The translations under genes and the position numbers were made by a program. Shown here in pieces: positions 10,476 through 23,664 of a DNA stretch of 64,000 nucleotides; position 1 is the stretch's first letter; every line of letters begins with the position of its first letter. The DNA is from Physcomitrium patens (taxonomy: Eukaryota > Streptophyta > Bryopsida > Funariales > Funariaceae): contig NC_037265.1 of the NCBI RefSeq assembly GCF_000002425.4, positions 354,835-418,834 of the forward strand, in the 5' to 3' direction. A model generated the notes under the pieces. It saw only the letters and a list, made by a program, of their open reading frames with translations. It made no database searches and was not told the origin of the DNA.

Positions 10476-12350
10476 TTGAAAGAACCGATTTTACAAGCTC
10501 TGTCAAATTTAGTTCCAATAGCTTTATCAATTTTTAATGTAGAGAAAATCAATTTACTTGCATTGGTGTTTAGGATTGGGAAGAAGAAACGGACATTGGA
10601 ATTTACTACTAATATAGAATTGTATGATATTCTAAAAGATTTAAGTACCATACAATCCACGATCTCTATGAAGCAACTATTGGCAGTAGCACCTAAGTGC
10701 CGAACTATCTTGAATTCTTCATTCATTTGTCGCAGATCTCAAAATAAAGAAATCTAAGAAGTAAGTTTGAATCCCGATCGGGGTGTACCTACGATTAATG
10801 TCTCAATTGATGGAGTGTTGTTATCGAGAGTTCAAGTAGGCGGAGGATCTAGTGTAAATCTTATGAATGCTACTACAATGGAGGAATTGTGTTTGAATCA
10901 CTTATTACTTACTACAGTGGTTTTGAGAATGGCTAACTCCGGTCAAGTTAAACCTATGGATATTTTACAAAGTATTGATACAATAATTGCAAGGATAACC
11001 TACAAAATTGATTATATTGTTTTTCATTTGCGAAGCTCTGTTTTATCATATCTAATTTTATTGGGATGATCATAGTTGTATCAAGCTAAAGCTCAAAATG
11101 ACTGGGGCCATGGTACATTGACAATTGGAAAAGGTAATGATAAAATTGTATTTCAAATGTACCATATCCAATATCACAGAGAAACTCAAGTTGCCAATTT
11201 AGAATTCACGTCGAATTGTGAAGATGAGTCTATAGAAAAAGAATTTGGTGCATTTGACCGAATTTATGCTGATACAAGGCAAGTTGTTGAGCACACTAGA
11301 ACGAAATATCAATGTAAGGGACCAGGAGAGTACTTAGTTCTTCTAGATGTTATTGACGATTCTGATCATATGATTGCATATTGGATGAATAGATAGGATG
11401 TTAATCACGTTAGTACTATGGACTGGAGTTAAAAAGTTTTAATGTGTCAGATTTTATGTAAGATTTTAGAATTGAGCACAACATTAGTCCAGAGACTCTT
11501 GAAATTCCATGATGTCAATCAATTAATTTAGGTACAAGAGAGGCCTTCCAAATCATTCAGATTTATAACAGTATAAAAGATAAGGAGAAAGAAATTTAGA
11601 TGGATTATTTTTTAATGCATAAAACTATTTTTACATGGTCGAATGTGGATTTGAAAAGAATTCCAGCTAAAGTTTATGAGCATCAAATTATATTAGAAGA
11701 AAACGCTACACTAGTACACCAAAGACAATATTGACTTAATCCAAAATACTCACTTATGGTGAAAGAAGAGCTGGATAAACTCTTGGAGGTTGGATTTATC
11801 TATCCGATTCCTTTCATTGACTGGATTTCATCAACTGTTATGGTACCAAAAAAGAATGGAAAAGTTTGAATTTATCAAGATTTCTACAAATTAAATGCGG
11901 CCACCAAGAAAGATTACTTCCCATTACCTTTCATGGATGGTATGGGTAACATGTTGTCATTATCACCAAGTAGTAAAAGAATAGGAGTAAGGCACCAATT
12001 AAAGTCATTTTGTGGTATTGTTTTGGGTTGGCTAGAGTGCCATTTTCTTATATTTCTTGTATTTTTGAGAATAGTAGTTTTAGTTAAGAGTTAATAGTGA
12101 GGAGCTGGTGACAAGTATTGATTGAAGATATTCCAAAATAGATGAGTCAACGGCAATATCAATTGGAACTTTGAGATGTCCAGATCTTGAAATTGGAAGC
12201 TCACGTCCATGAATTGGGAAAGTATAATGAAGATCTCTTAAATTAGTTGAGGAAAGAGTCAATGGACGGATTGGTGGAGGAAGAAAATTTGAATTTAGAA
12301 CAAGGATCAATAGAACCTACATTTGATAATACATCAAATGATTAATTAAG
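10476..12350 (+). pseudogene. Decayed C-family element: gag end, protease, RT start, ORF3 tail
   Basis: Reads the same proteins as the full C element at 48704-59235. LEFTTNIELYDILKDL and MKQLLAVAPKC match its gag/pol border (10476-10757). The protease region follows (10767-11069), but its active site is VGGGSSVNLMN where the full element has VDGGSSVNLMN, so the catalytic Asp is lost. A LYQVKAKND-like block and an RT start (about 11640-11960, with many stops) come next. An internal deletion then joins RT to the coiled-coil tail of ORF3 (about 12140-12350). No functional product is possible. Confidence 0.8.
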
Positions 12351-12414
12351 TGGGCCAAAAGAAATATTAATTTTGTAGAGTTTTGTTAAGTAGTTTTTAG
12401 GTAGGTAACAATTG

Positions 12415-13280
12415 TGTGTTTGTGAGGACGCTACATAATTAGAAGTGGGACCATATAGAATAGGTAAATAAATTTTGTTATAAGTTACTAGTTAGTTATT
12501 GACAACCTTGAGAATTAGACTGATCATTAGGCAGTTTAGTTGGTAACAATAGGTTGTTAGAGGAATAAACGGTTAAGCATTCAAAAGGTCATAACCTTTG
12601 GAATCTGTTGGCTGATGGATCATCTTTTTGGTAGGATAAAGAGGTTGAGGAAAGAGTCATAAACCGAGAACCAGACTGTGAGAGTTGTAAGCCGAGGGCT
12701 AGACTATGAGAGTCGGAAACCGAGGGCCAAACTGTGAGATTTGTAAGCCGAGGATCAGACTGAAAGAGTCATAAGCGAAGAGCCAGATTGTGAGAGTCGT
12801 AAGTTGAAGACCAGAATATAAGAGTCATAAGACAAGGATTAGACTATGAGAGTCGTAAGTTGAAGACCAGACTATAAGAGTCGTAAGACAAGGATCACAC
12901 TATGAGAGTCATAAGCCAAGAGCCAAACTATGAGAGTTGTAGCCCAGGGCTACGCTATGACAGTCATAAGTTGAGATATTGAATTTTATGTGATGAATTG
13001 AGAAATTGAATATAATAGATAAGCTGGAGATCAGTAATTGAATATATCTAATCTACAAAGAGAGTAATTGGGAGATGAACAAATAAGAATATGAAAAAAA
13101 TATTGAATTGATAGTCATAGAATAGATTATGGATTAAATTAAGATGGAAGTAGTAAGCATTGGTGTTTTGTAGTTTGATAATTGATTTCAGATAGCCTGA
13201 GTACAGTCAATTGTGATACTAACAGACCCAATTCATATAACCAGTCTTTCCCCCTGTTCGAATCCATCTCTATTAACTCA
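12415..13280 (+). mobile_element. LTR of the decayed C-family element, with expanded minisatellite
   Basis: Begins TGTGTTTGTGAGGACGCTACATAATTAG, matching the starts at 14580 and (inverted) 49511. It follows the ORF3 tail as a 3' LTR should. The middle carries a 28-bp repeat array (12650-12980). The end is lost near 13280, where chromovirus X sequence begins just after the ttcgaat segment shared by all C LTRs. Confidence 0.75.
12650..12980. repeat. 28-bp minisatellite, about 11 to 12 copies
   Basis: Unit close to atgagagtcgtaagccgag plus ggccagact, 28 bp, repeated head to tail with substitutions. The C LTRs at 48704-49511 and 58469-59235 each hold a single copy (near 49250-49290 and 59010-59050), so the array expanded in this LTR. 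Confidence 0.85.
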
Positions 13281-13990
13281 ATTTCTTTAGTATATTGAAG
13301 CTTGAACACAATGAGAACAACATCATGTATTACAAAAATTAAGAGATATTGGAGTCTTTACCAAGATAAAAAATTATATATTCCATACTATTCAAATTGA
13401 CTTTTTAAGTTACATCATTTCAAATGATGGACTTATGATGGATCCCAAGAAAGTTTAAATGATTATGGATTTAAAGATCTTAAAAACGGTCTGAGATATC
13501 CAATTTTTTTTGGAATTTGCCAATTACTATCGGATCTTCATCAAAGACTTTTTTCAAATTGTAGCTCTACTTACATGTTTGACTTCTAAAGACAAACTTT
13601 AATAGAATCAAGAAGCGGAAGCAACATTTGAAGCTTTAAAATAATATTTGTTTTTGCACCAATCTTATATCACAATGACTTCTCTAAGGTATTCTTTATG
13701 GAAATAAATGCATTAGACTTTGCTTTGAGTGCCATATTATCACAAATAAGAATAGATGATAAACTTCATTTAATAGCTTTTCATTCTAAATTTTTTTTTA
13801 TAGCTCAGATTAATTATGAGATCCATGATAAAGAACTTTTTGTATTTTTAGATTTTTTCTAAAAATAGCATCATTATCTAAAAGACCCCTTTAAAGTTTA
13901 TATATCTTCTTTCAGTTCATGACTTTGACAATCAATAATTAGGATTGATAAAAATACTTTTTTAGATATATTTTTTATATATTGCTTGAT
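13281..13990 (+). pseudogene. Chromovirus X RT and RNase H remnant
   Basis: Despite many stops and shifts, consecutive chromovirus blocks are readable: ISYIISNDGLMMDPKKV, DIQFFLEFANYYRIFIKDF, LTCLTSKD, then RNase H pieces around INYEIHDKELF-like and HHYLKDPFKVY. These are the RT thumb/connection and RNase H of the same kind of element whose integrase and chromodomain lie at 20480-22020; the block between is inserted later sequence. AT content is very high. Confidence 0.7.
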
Positions 13991-14460
13991 GAATTCTAAG
14001 TTGTGATGAAGGAGTTATTGGAAGTTGAAGTCTGTGCTTACAACTAAAAGCAGTAGGTGATATGATTTAATAGTGGTTTTGTTTTAAGCCATATCTTGAG
14101 TAATTTGATAAGATTTTGGCTAAAAAATTCCAAAAATATGTATTATCATGTTAATAAATTTTATATAAAATTTTTGTCACATTCAAAATTTGGATTTTTG
14201 AGATATAGAAAAAAATAGTATTTTGATGCTTGTAAATTAGAATTTAAAGCACCTACTAGGATTTTTAAGATGCTAGAAAATTTGTAATAGATTTTTGGTT
14301 TATTTTTTTTGTAGTAAAGCTTAAGAATAAATTCTATATTATTTAAAAGTTTAAAAAATCTTTTTCTCTTTCAAAGTTTTTTTCTTTATAATTAGTAGTT
14401 GATATTCTTCATCATCATCTTCTTCAATATCTTCATTGTCTTCATTGCTAGTTTTAGCAA

Positions 14461-14524
14461 TTATATAGTATTGAAATAAGACCAAATGGAGCTAGCCCCA
14501 AAAATTGAAGAGATTGAACAATTC

Positions 14525-14561
<37 letters not shown>

Positions 14562-15359
14562 GTTTTTGTTTATCAATACTGTGTTTGTAGGAACACTGCA
14601 CAATTAGGAGTGGGGCTATGTAGAATAAGTAGTTATTTTTAGAATATAGATATCTAATGTATTGTATAAACATGGATAGATAACTACTAAAAAGGTGGTT
14701 GAGTAGGTAGAATGGATAAATAGTCAAGAAAAGTAGTTATCATCCATAGTATAGGAGTTGGTATCTTGGGGTAGTATAAGGAGGATGGAAGAGAAGAAAA
14801 AAATGTCAGACTGCAATAGTACTGAGCCGGAGATAAGCTTGGTGCTATCTCTTCTTCTTAGTTTTCTGGTTTTTTTTATATTAGTGTTGATTCTAGTAAA
14901 GAGAATCGATTTAATGAATCAATGTTTGATTTACGAAGTTGTTTATGGATCACTATTTATCAATTGTTGTGAAAGATTGTTGATGTATGGAAGTTTCCAA
15001 TCACTGTTTATCGCAAGGTTGTAAGTTCAGTGGACAGGAATTGTAATTGAAGGAATTGTCTCGATCAGATTTTGTAGATTGAAAGTTGTTCATTCCAAGA
15101 TTTGGATTATGCTCGTGTGTTCGTAAATTACACAGGGTACTGAAATTGATGTTGTGGTTGTTATCGTATTAATATGAGATAGTGGACAGTAGGAAGAAAA
15201 GTTAAGTGTTCTTCGGTATGGTAAGCATTCAGCAGTAGCGGTTAATTGTGTGACCTTAACAATTGGAGCTCACATACATGGTCTTTCCATGTGTTCGAAT
15301 TCCCCTATATGGATTTATTCTAAGAGGTTTCTTATGGAATAAGTAAAATGACAATCACA
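14461..15359 (+). mobile_element. 3' end of another C-family element (ORF3 tail and LTR C)
   Basis: Bases 14465-14528 match the ORF3 tail of the full C element (gaccaaat..agccag..aaaaattgaagagattgaacaa). A 31-base A run (14529-14559) follows, and then an LTR from 14580 (TGTGTTTGTAGG) to 15359 (GACAATCACA). The LTR ends inside H-family gag sequence, so this piece was inserted in element H. Region 13991-14460 before it is AT-rich with nothing recognisable. Confidence 0.75.
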
Positions 15360-15477
15360 AGCTCCATAGCTTTGAACTCAATATCGCCACCAAATGGTTG
15401 CCGCATCTCTCAAATAGCTGGTTACATATTATTGACACGCTACTAAAGAACAGTCTAACATTTTTTTTGATACCAAA
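15360..15477 (-). pseudogene. H-family gag fragment and primer site
   Basis: The reverse strand matches gag of the other H element (near 43040-43140, tttggtggcra block followed by gagttcaaagctat). It then jumps by an internal deletion to the primer site TTGGTATCAA (about 15466-15477, reverse strand) against LTR H. Initiator tRNA-Met-type priming is implied. Confidence 0.65.
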
Positions 15478-15974
15478 TGAAACCAAACTAAATTATCTCC
15501 AAAACCTAAGACTCTTGTAATGCACAACATAAAGCCTTATTACAAAATAAGACAAAACAAATTTGAATAGAACTGAACAGAATTAAATAAAATAGGATAT
15601 GAAAGAAAAAATTGATCAAATAAAAATAGAATAGAACAAATCTCAATAAAAGGATGCAAAACCAAAATTTATTTAGAAAAAAGATCTAAAGCCATATCTT
15701 ACTAGATGTCGTAAATGGCCTTGGCCAGTCTTATTTATATCTTATCCTATCACCCTTAACTTTCTAAAATATTCTTATGTAGTGGACTCTACTTAGATAA
15801 CTATCCTAAGCCTTTTTTAAAAGATTCTACGGTGAGCCCTACTAAATAAATATCCTAAATTCTTTCTAAAATGTTCTACAATGGGACCTACTTGGTCGAC
15901 TAATTTAATTCCAATTTTAAAAATATCCATCGATCTAATTATCTATATAATTATCTTATCTATACTCTGTTACA
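15478..15974 (-). mobile_element. LTR H (inverted copy)
   Basis: About 497 bp. On the minus strand it starts TGTAACAGAGTATAGATAAG and aligns with LTR H at 42136 (TGTAGCAGGGTATAAATAAG). Its far side meets copia integrase coding sequence, so H inserted into that copia element. Confidence 0.75.
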
Positions 15975-17822
15975 ATAAACCTTGGTACCTTCACATTATC
16001 CAACAAATATATATTTTGTACCATTTGTATCAAATTTGAACTTTATACAATGTCAAATTTTTACATGAGTAATACATCCAAAAACTCTCATATTTGAAAG
16101 ACAAGATTTCTTGCCATTCTAAGCTTCTTATAGAATCATTGATGTGAGTATACTTATAGGGCACCTATTCATTGCATACACTACTATAATCATGGCTTTT
16201 GTCCAATATTCATATCCAAATTTTTTACTTAAAGTATATTTCTTGCCATTTCTATAATGGTGTGATTTGTTCTTTCAAAAATTCCATTTTGTTGTAGAAT
16301 GTAAGGAGGTTTGTCTTGCAATGCCTTGAATCTTTAAAAAATTATCAAAATTCTTTGACATATACTCACCTCTATTGTTTGTATGCAATATTTTGATTTT
16401 GCACTCACATTACTTTTCTACAAGTGCCTTAAATTCCTTAAATCTTGAGAAACAATTACTTTTCACTTTAAGAATGTAAATCCACATCTTTCTTAAAAAT
16501 CATCAATAAATGTGATAAAGTACCTTGCTTCTCTAATTGATGGCATCCTCGTTGATCCACAAACATCAAAATATACAATTTCTAATAATTTGGTAGCATA
16601 TATTGCAACTCTTCTTAGAAATAAAGCCTTTTGTTGTTTGCCTTGAATACAACCTTTATAAGTAAGTGTCATGGCATTGTAGTTGAATTAACTAAGTTCC
16701 AAGCTACTTACTATAGATTGAAACTCCTTCATAGTTTTGGCATTCAAATAATCAAGTTGTTGATGCCAAATTCAAAACTTGTCTTAATTTTGTAGAAATT
16801 TGGTAAATATCTCTATTTTAACTTTATTCACCTTTTTATAATTGATGAAGTAGAGGTTGCTATTTTTTAGGTCTTTGGCAATATGTTGTCTACCTAATGT
16901 CTTCACAAAATATCTATTTATATAAAATTAAATCTTACAACCATATAATATAAGTTTGATCACTGAAAAGAGGTTTTTCATCTTTGGCACATGTAAAACT
17001 TCCTTCAATTTGATTCTCTTCATTTGATCCTTCACAATAATTTCTACCATAATAGAGTCAATTCCAATAGCTTGTACCATGCCATTGTCTTCCAACTAAA
17101 TATTTGTTGTTAGAATTTCTTCATAAGTATCAAATAAGTACTTATATGGTATCATGTGCTTAGTAGCACCCAAATCTATAATCCATTTGGACATGGCAGC
17201 CATGGAGGCTCCTATACTTGCCATGAAAGTAGTAATTTTTCATGTTATTTTTTAAATTATCACATTGATAAAAATATCTACCTTTGCCTTGTCTTGAAAA
17301 TAGAACCAAATCATCACTTTGAAGTTCTTTCTCTTTCTTCTTCGTTGCTTCATGGCAAGTTTTGATGTAGCATAATTTATGGTAAGCTCCTTCATATTGA
17401 TAAACTCTAATGCCATAATGAGGTAGTTGTAGGACTCAGAAAGGTTTATAAAAAATATAAATACAATGTCAATTAGAGGCTCTTCACTTTCAAGTTTAAA
17501 AGACTCTTTGCAACACCTATAAGAATAAAAACCTTGCCAACATTCTATAGACAAAGAAAAAGTTTTTAACAGTAAAGATGGAAGAAAGAAATAATCTCAT
17601 AGTCCATGTCAACAAGGTAAAAGTACTTATAAATCAAGTAGCAGTTATTGACAAGTTAGTTGATGATAAGGACATCATCACTTGGAAGCTCTTCGCTTTC
17701 ATTAATAATATTTCAAAGGTCCAATGAAACCAACAAAAATTCTATTTTCTTCTTTTAATAGTAGAAATTATCATCTTTAAACTTCTCTATCACTTTTAAA
17801 TCATCACCTTCACTTGAAGCCA
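15975..17822 (-). pseudogene. Ty1/copia gag-protease-integrase remnant
   Basis: On the minus strand, gag begins near 17822 with MASSEGDD and a copia gag start (FKDDNFYY). The protease region near 17150 reads WIIDLGATKHM, then a LHVPKMKNLFSV block, pre-integrase WHQQLDYLN and KGCIQGKQQKA, and integrase YFDVCGS, TNNRGEYM and WNF(E)KNK-like pieces, then VFGCI. Stops and shifts are frequent. RT and RNase H are missing, cut by LTR H at 15974. Copia integrase inserts element DNA; this copy is inactive. Confidence 0.8.
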
Positions 17823-18660
17823 TGTCTAATGAAGAAGTGTATCAAAAAAAATCAAGAAAAGAGAAGATAAAGCTCTCTAAATAAACAAAAAGGTCTTAAT
17901 GTCTTAAAAATCCAAAATACCTCTTTTATAAGTAAACAAGTGATTTAACTCTTTAATTACTCTCAACTCTCACGAGAGCACTTCTAATCTCGTAAATATC
18001 TTTATATCACTATAAGAAAATCTCTTAAAAAATTTAGCTCAAAAAAACATAATACTAGTATACCAATGATGTAACTTGACAAGAAAACATAATACTAGTG
18101 TTCTATAATATCATTCTAAGTTCATTGATATCTTCTAAGCCAATGAATGTACTTAACAATAAATAAGTAAAAAAATATATTAACAATTAATACCAAAAAT
18201 AGAAATTTAGAAAATATCAAATTCTAACATTAGCAATAATCATAAGATCTTCTCCTCATAATAAGAAAGACTTCAAAGAACTTGATATCTACATAACTAA
18301 AAGTGAGTGGATCTATAATCTATTGAAAAATAAAAAAATAAAACTTTAAAGTCACTAACATATAGCATCAACAAGGTTGCTCACAAAAAGAGTATGTAAT
18401 AAGATGTCTCTGACTTCCAACATTCATTACTTATAGGTGGTGGTTGTTGCCTTAATGGACAACTTCCATCCTTTGATGAATACATCCATCCAACATTCTA
18501 CCAAGACTATCCATTGCTATCTTATTTACTATGGAAATATATATTGAGCATATTTTTTATATTCTTAAGATCCTTTATTTGTTCATCTATTTTATCTCTT
18601 GGCCTTATTACATATCAAGAGGCAACCGTTTAATCATTAGTAACTTACCTAAAGTAATAT
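17823..18660. other. AT-rich stretch without recognisable gene
   Basis: Probably the leader and 5' LTR side of the copia element (minus strand), but no LTR pair, primer site or ORF could be recognised. Confidence 0.3.
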
Positions 18661-20345
18661 CCTTTATAATGTAATTTATTCTACTTTTATATTTTCTTAT
18701 TTACTTTAATATGATAAAGTCCTATTAAATTTTTAAATAAATTATGAAAAAAAATCCTAAAGAACTTCTAAAATAATCTTAAAGAAATAATAAAGAAATC
18801 CTAAATTTTAAATTAAATTATAATAAATTTCTAAACAGATTCTAATTAAAATTTAATTAATTCAAACCAATCCTAGAATAATTTTAGAACCTCATTATCT
18901 ATTGATTAAATTATTGATCTTACTTAAAATTTTACACACCTTTCAATTTTTTAATTAACAACAAGTACAATAATTTTGAAGAAAATTGAACTTATAAAAA
19001 TAGAAGAAAAATATTATAATCTGCTCAGGTCTTAGCTAGCTTTTATCTTTGACCTTAATGTTGATCTTCCAACAGCAATAACTCCTAAATGAATTATTAA
19101 CTTTCTTTCAAATTTCACATACAATGGGAGAAAATCAGACCTTATGGTACAAAACCATACACCTATCATGATTCCATTATTTTTTAGTAGATTAGAGAAT
19201 AAGATTTGAAAAAAAAATTGAAAAGAGATTTTTGGACATTAATTTTATGTCATTTGGATCAATATTGAATTTTTGAGGGATTTTCAAAGTTAGTACTATT
19301 CTTAGTTGGTTTAGATTTTGAGAAATAAAAATATATTTACAAATTTGAGGATTTCTTGAGTTTTGCAGTGTATATATAGGTAAATTTTGGATAGTGTATT
19401 GATGTGCTAGTTATAAAAGTGTGCACAAATTTTAAAGTCAATTGAACAACTAGATTGAAGTATGTCAAGGTTTTTGTAGGTTGGGGTCTCAAAAATTAAA
19501 GTTTAAAGATAAGTGAGGATTTTTAAGATTTTCAACAATTTCTTGATTGGATTGAAGTGAATTATTTTTTTATGGTTATTAGATTTGATTTTCAATATTT
19601 AAATGAAATATAAAAGAAATTTACTAATTCAAAAAGGAGATATTAGTTCTGAAATTACAGCATTTAGGTTGGAATAGGACGCGGTCCAATGCCTAATTGG
19701 ATTATCTTGAATTTCTTTCAATTAATAATTTTGATTGATTTCATCTTTTTTGTACATATTTCTAATTAAAACAATAAGAAAAGAGTAATTTTTGAATCAA
19801 TATCAACAGTTTGATTATTACTTATTGAGGTTCCATTTTGCTATATGATTTGTTAAGAATTTGTTTAAGATCTAGGATTTGGTGTAAGATTTGGTTAGTA
19901 TAAGAGTTTTCTTAGAATTTGGTTGAAAACTTGTGTAGGATTTTTCTAAGATTTAATATTTTATTAGGATTTCTTTAGAATTTTATTATAGTTTGTCTTA
20001 GAATTTTATTATAGTTTGTCTTAGGATTTGATTCAATTAGGATTTCAATTAGGATTTGATCTAAGATTTTTTAAAGATTCAACTAAGGTTTTAATTAAGA
20101 TTATATTAGTATTTTAATTTTTAATTTTTTTTTTAAGATTCTTTATGTTTTTTTGTAACTTTTTTTAAATTAATTTTAATAGGTTAAAGTTTGATTGGAT
20201 TATTAGGAATTATTTGAAGTTTATTTAATGTTCTATTAGACTTAGTAAAATTGTTGTTGCTTTCTTACTTACTTTCCACAACTAGGTGTCCAATGCATTC
20301 TCAAGTAAGAATACACCTAACATAACATTGATCCTTTCCAAATAT
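18661..20345. mobile_element. Two LTR B fragments, head to head
   Basis: Bases 18661-19130 resemble the inverted LTR B at about 61750-62400 (runs of aaatcctaa and a ttgatctta..aaattttacacac block). Bases 19140-20345 resemble LTR B in plus orientation (ttatggtacaaaaccatacacctatcatgattcc; compare 45610-45640) and end in ccacaactaggtgtccaatgcattctcaag, the conserved B end. The ends meet near 19135. Both are heavily decayed. Confidence 0.6.
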
Positions 20346-20479
20346 CAATCCAACCTATGATATGGATTTTTAAGCACAATCTTATCTTCACTTTTATTCT
20401 AATATCAAATATATCAATTATTTATCTTTTTTATCTTATTTTTATCAATTTATGGTATTTTTTAGGTTGTTAAATACTT

Positions 20480-22520
20480 TTTTTAGATATTTTTATCTTA
20501 TACCTAAAAAAAGATGTAGCTTTTGATCAACAAAGAACAATTTTTTTGAAGTCATAGCATTTTCATCTTCAAGCAATGAAATCAACATTAACTATTGAAT
20601 GAACATTTTTCAAGCAAGTTCAATCAAGCATATCCTTAGATTCTCTTGTTCATGATATTAAGAATTATTTTTTTAATTATTATGATACTTTTAAGTTAAA
20701 GTTCAAGAATAATCTACTCTATTTTAAAGAATGATTATATATTCTAAAAAATAAGAAAAATTATTAGTTCTTCAAGCTGGTTATGATTTTTTAATAACCG
20801 GATATTTTGGATAAAACAAAACTTTGGAGCTAATATTGAAAGATTTTTAATGGCCTCAAATATAAAAAATAGTTAAAGACTTTGTACAATCATGTGATAT
20901 TTGTTCAAGATCAAAAACTCATTATTAAACTTATGGATTTCTTCAACCATTACTTATACAAGAAAAATTATGGTTTTTTTTTTTTATGGATTTTATTATG
21001 GATCTTCTAGTCTCAAATTTATATGATTTTATATTTGTGATAGTAGATCATTTTATCAAGATGGCATATTTTATATCATATACAAAATCTATCACAAGTA
21101 AAAAAAACAACCAAGCTTTTTTTTAACAATATCCATCACTATTATTGATTATCTAAGGATATCATATTGGATAGAAGGATTTAATTTGTATCAAGATTTT
21201 GGACAATCCTTTTCAAAATTCTAAAAAAGAATATAAGCTATTTTTGACTTTTCATCTTTAAATCAATGAATAGACAAAGTATATAAATCAAGTTTTAGAA
21301 TAATATTTAAGATGTACCATCAACTACCAAAACAATGATTGGATAATTCTTTTATTATTGAAAGAGTTTTTTATAATAATAGAATATATTTTTTTACACA
21401 ACAAACATCTTTCTTTATTAATTATATTTATTATCTACAAGTTAATAATTTTGACTTTGTAAAAATTAATAATTCTATGGTAGAAGATTTGGCAAATTAT
21501 ATATTTGAGCTCCATACAACAATGAAGGCATAATTAAAAGAAACTAAAAAATGACAAAAGACCAATACACATGCTTATTGCAAGAAGTAACTTCAATTCT
21601 ATGTTAGTAACAAGGTATGATTACTTTGTCACAATATCATGAGTAACTGCCCTTTTGACAAATTGGATTATTATAAGCTTGGATCATTTCATATTCATAA
21701 ACAGATCAATCTAGTTGCTTATAAATTAAATTTATTAGAGTCTATGAAGATTCATCTCATATTCCACATGTCTCTTCTTGAGCCATATGAGATAATGAAT
21801 ATCTTGAAAAAAAAAATGCCACCTCTTCCTATATAAGTAGATGACAATCAAGAATTCAAGATAGAAGAAATTTTAGACTCAAGGCAATACCAAAATAAGT
21901 TCGAATTTCTTGTTTATTGGCATGGATATGATATTAGTGAATGTACATGAGAGCCTATTAAAACTCTTATAAATGTAGCAAAGAAATTTCATGCTTTTTA
22001 TTGACAAAATCTATTAAAACTAAGATGAAGAATAGCAAATTTTTTCTATAAAAGTAACATGGTTTAAAAAAGATGAAACTCTACCTTTTATTTTTATTTT
22101 TAGTTTTTGTATATTTGTAGTACTAAAAAGATGAAGAATCAATAGCCAATAGATTTAACTCAAGAACTATTATTTGCTAAATTATCAAACAAGATATTGT
22201 GATTGTCACGACCTTCAAAACGATGTAATCAAAAAGAAGATTTTTAAAAATGACATATTCTTCCTTGAATGAATGGAGGAATACAACGCGTTTGATATCA
22301 TGACCTTTGAAGAGACTTTTGATGTTTGATGATTTTATTAGAGGTAGAAACAATTCATGACAATGTTCATTGGTATAAAAAACTATCAATGGCTAAGAGG
22401 ATCTATCAACCACATTCAAAGAGAACAAAGATTAAAATATGTGACAAATACGATTTGTTATATCTTAAATTTTTTCAACATATGATAGTTGATCTTTGTG
22501 AAACTCATCTTTAAAAGAGG
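20480..22520 (+). pseudogene. Chromovirus X integrase and chromodomain remnant
   Basis: Strongly decayed. Integrase is visible as SCDICSRSKTHY, FMDFIMDLL and VDHFIKMAYF, then the GPY/F tail FDKLDYYKLGSFHIHKQINLVAY and HLIFHMSLLEP (about 21640-21790). A chromodomain follows in another frame with FKIEEILDSRQY, FLVYWHGYD and stops (about 21850-22010). Chromovirus F has the same order. About 500 bases with only a broken 62-residue ORF (22326-22514) separate the chromodomain from a polypurine-like aaaagagggag (about 22512-22522). Confidence 0.75.
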
Positions 22521-22522
22521 GA

Positions 22523-23061
22523 GTAAGTTCAAGGATATGTATATTTATTCCAATAATTATCTATATGATTAGGTAGAAATAAAATAAAATAAAAAAAAGA
22601 TTAATTAGATAATATTTTATATAGAATTTTTTTAGAAACTTGATAAATATGACTTTGATTTTATACGTGTTTATTGTTTGTTAGCAAGTAAGAAACTTAA
22701 TTATTGAGTTAGGCACGTGTTATATATGTTGATAACAAGCTAATAATGTGGCATACATGTAACAAACTTGCCTTGCAAGTTGAGACATGTGTTTTGCAAT
22801 TTGGACACATGTTGGAGGTCATATAGAACATTGCCAAATAGCTTTTAGTTAAATAATATATATAGAGGTAAGAGTAATACCTTTTTCACTCTTGTCAATG
22901 CCTTTGTAATCTTTAATCTTGTTTATGGATTTTCTAATCTTGTCTTAGGCAATAACCATTCTAATTTAACATGATACCATTTTTGAATGATTTTTTAGTT
23001 TTTTAAATAACACAAGCATTTTAATCTTTTAATTTTCTAAGATTAATGTCCTTGATAACAT
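22523..23061 (+). mobile_element. LTR E-type, 3' LTR of chromovirus X
   Basis: Aligns with the solo LTR E at 49977-50528 (inverted), especially aacttgccttgcaagt..agacatgtg, ttggaggtc, and the tatatataga..taagagt block. The end near gtccttgataaca matches the TCCTTGACA end of LTR E. It follows the X chromodomain and a purine tract, as expected for its 3' LTR. Confidence 0.7.
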
Positions 23062-23095
23062 GGATACAAAACACAAACTATACTACAAAAGTTTC

Positions 23096-23364
23096 AATTG
23101 ACTTTTGCTGACAAAAGCCTTTCATCCAACTAATCACTACAATATGCACAATTGGCTTGCATAAAATGGTATCCCATATTGTCGATTTGATATTACCACA
23201 TCATTAAAAAATCAATTAATTCTCTTTGCTAAAAGATATAACACAACTACAAATATTGACATGTACTTTAAGTGACTCCCTCTTCTAAATCAATCTTAAT
23301 ACAGCAGTTACTAAGCTCTTCATTCCACATTTGGTACATAGCAAATGTGTTACTATTTCCTACA
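23096..23364 (+). mobile_element. 5' LTR of the copia element
   Basis: About 269 bp. Its last 80 bases are almost the same as the 3' LTR (ttactatttcctaca end), but the first 150 have many C-to-T and G-to-A changes, including the first bases (aattga for tgttgg). Confidence 0.8.
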
Positions 23365-23376
23365 TGGTATCAAAGC
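23365..23376 (+). other. Primer-binding site of the copia element
   Basis: TGGTATCAAAGC immediately after the 5' LTR, the initiator tRNA-Met complement usual in plant copia elements. Confidence 0.85.
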
Positions 23377-23664
23377 ACTTATAGTAGGAATAGCTTGATC
23401 AAATGCCAGACAAGCAACATTATCTCAGCACTTTCTACTTGTTAGAGCAACATGCCAAAACCGCACATTAGCTATAACTATCTCTAGTGCATGAAGGAGC
23501 ACATACACTAGTCTGAAAATCTCTGCAATCTCTGCCAATATTATTCTAGTAGACAAGCAGCTAGGCAGCACGGCAGCAATACATCTGCAACAGCAGTAGA
23601 CAAATGGAGGTCAGGCACCATTAGTCACAGCACGGCAACAATCGACCCGCACCAGGAGCAAAGG

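Noticed and set aside
14758..15024. 88-codon ORF with a hydrophobic stretch (SLLLSFLVFFILVLILV)
   Set aside because: Lies wholly inside LTR C; the other copies of the LTR do not keep the frame. The apparent membrane helix is from T-rich sequence.
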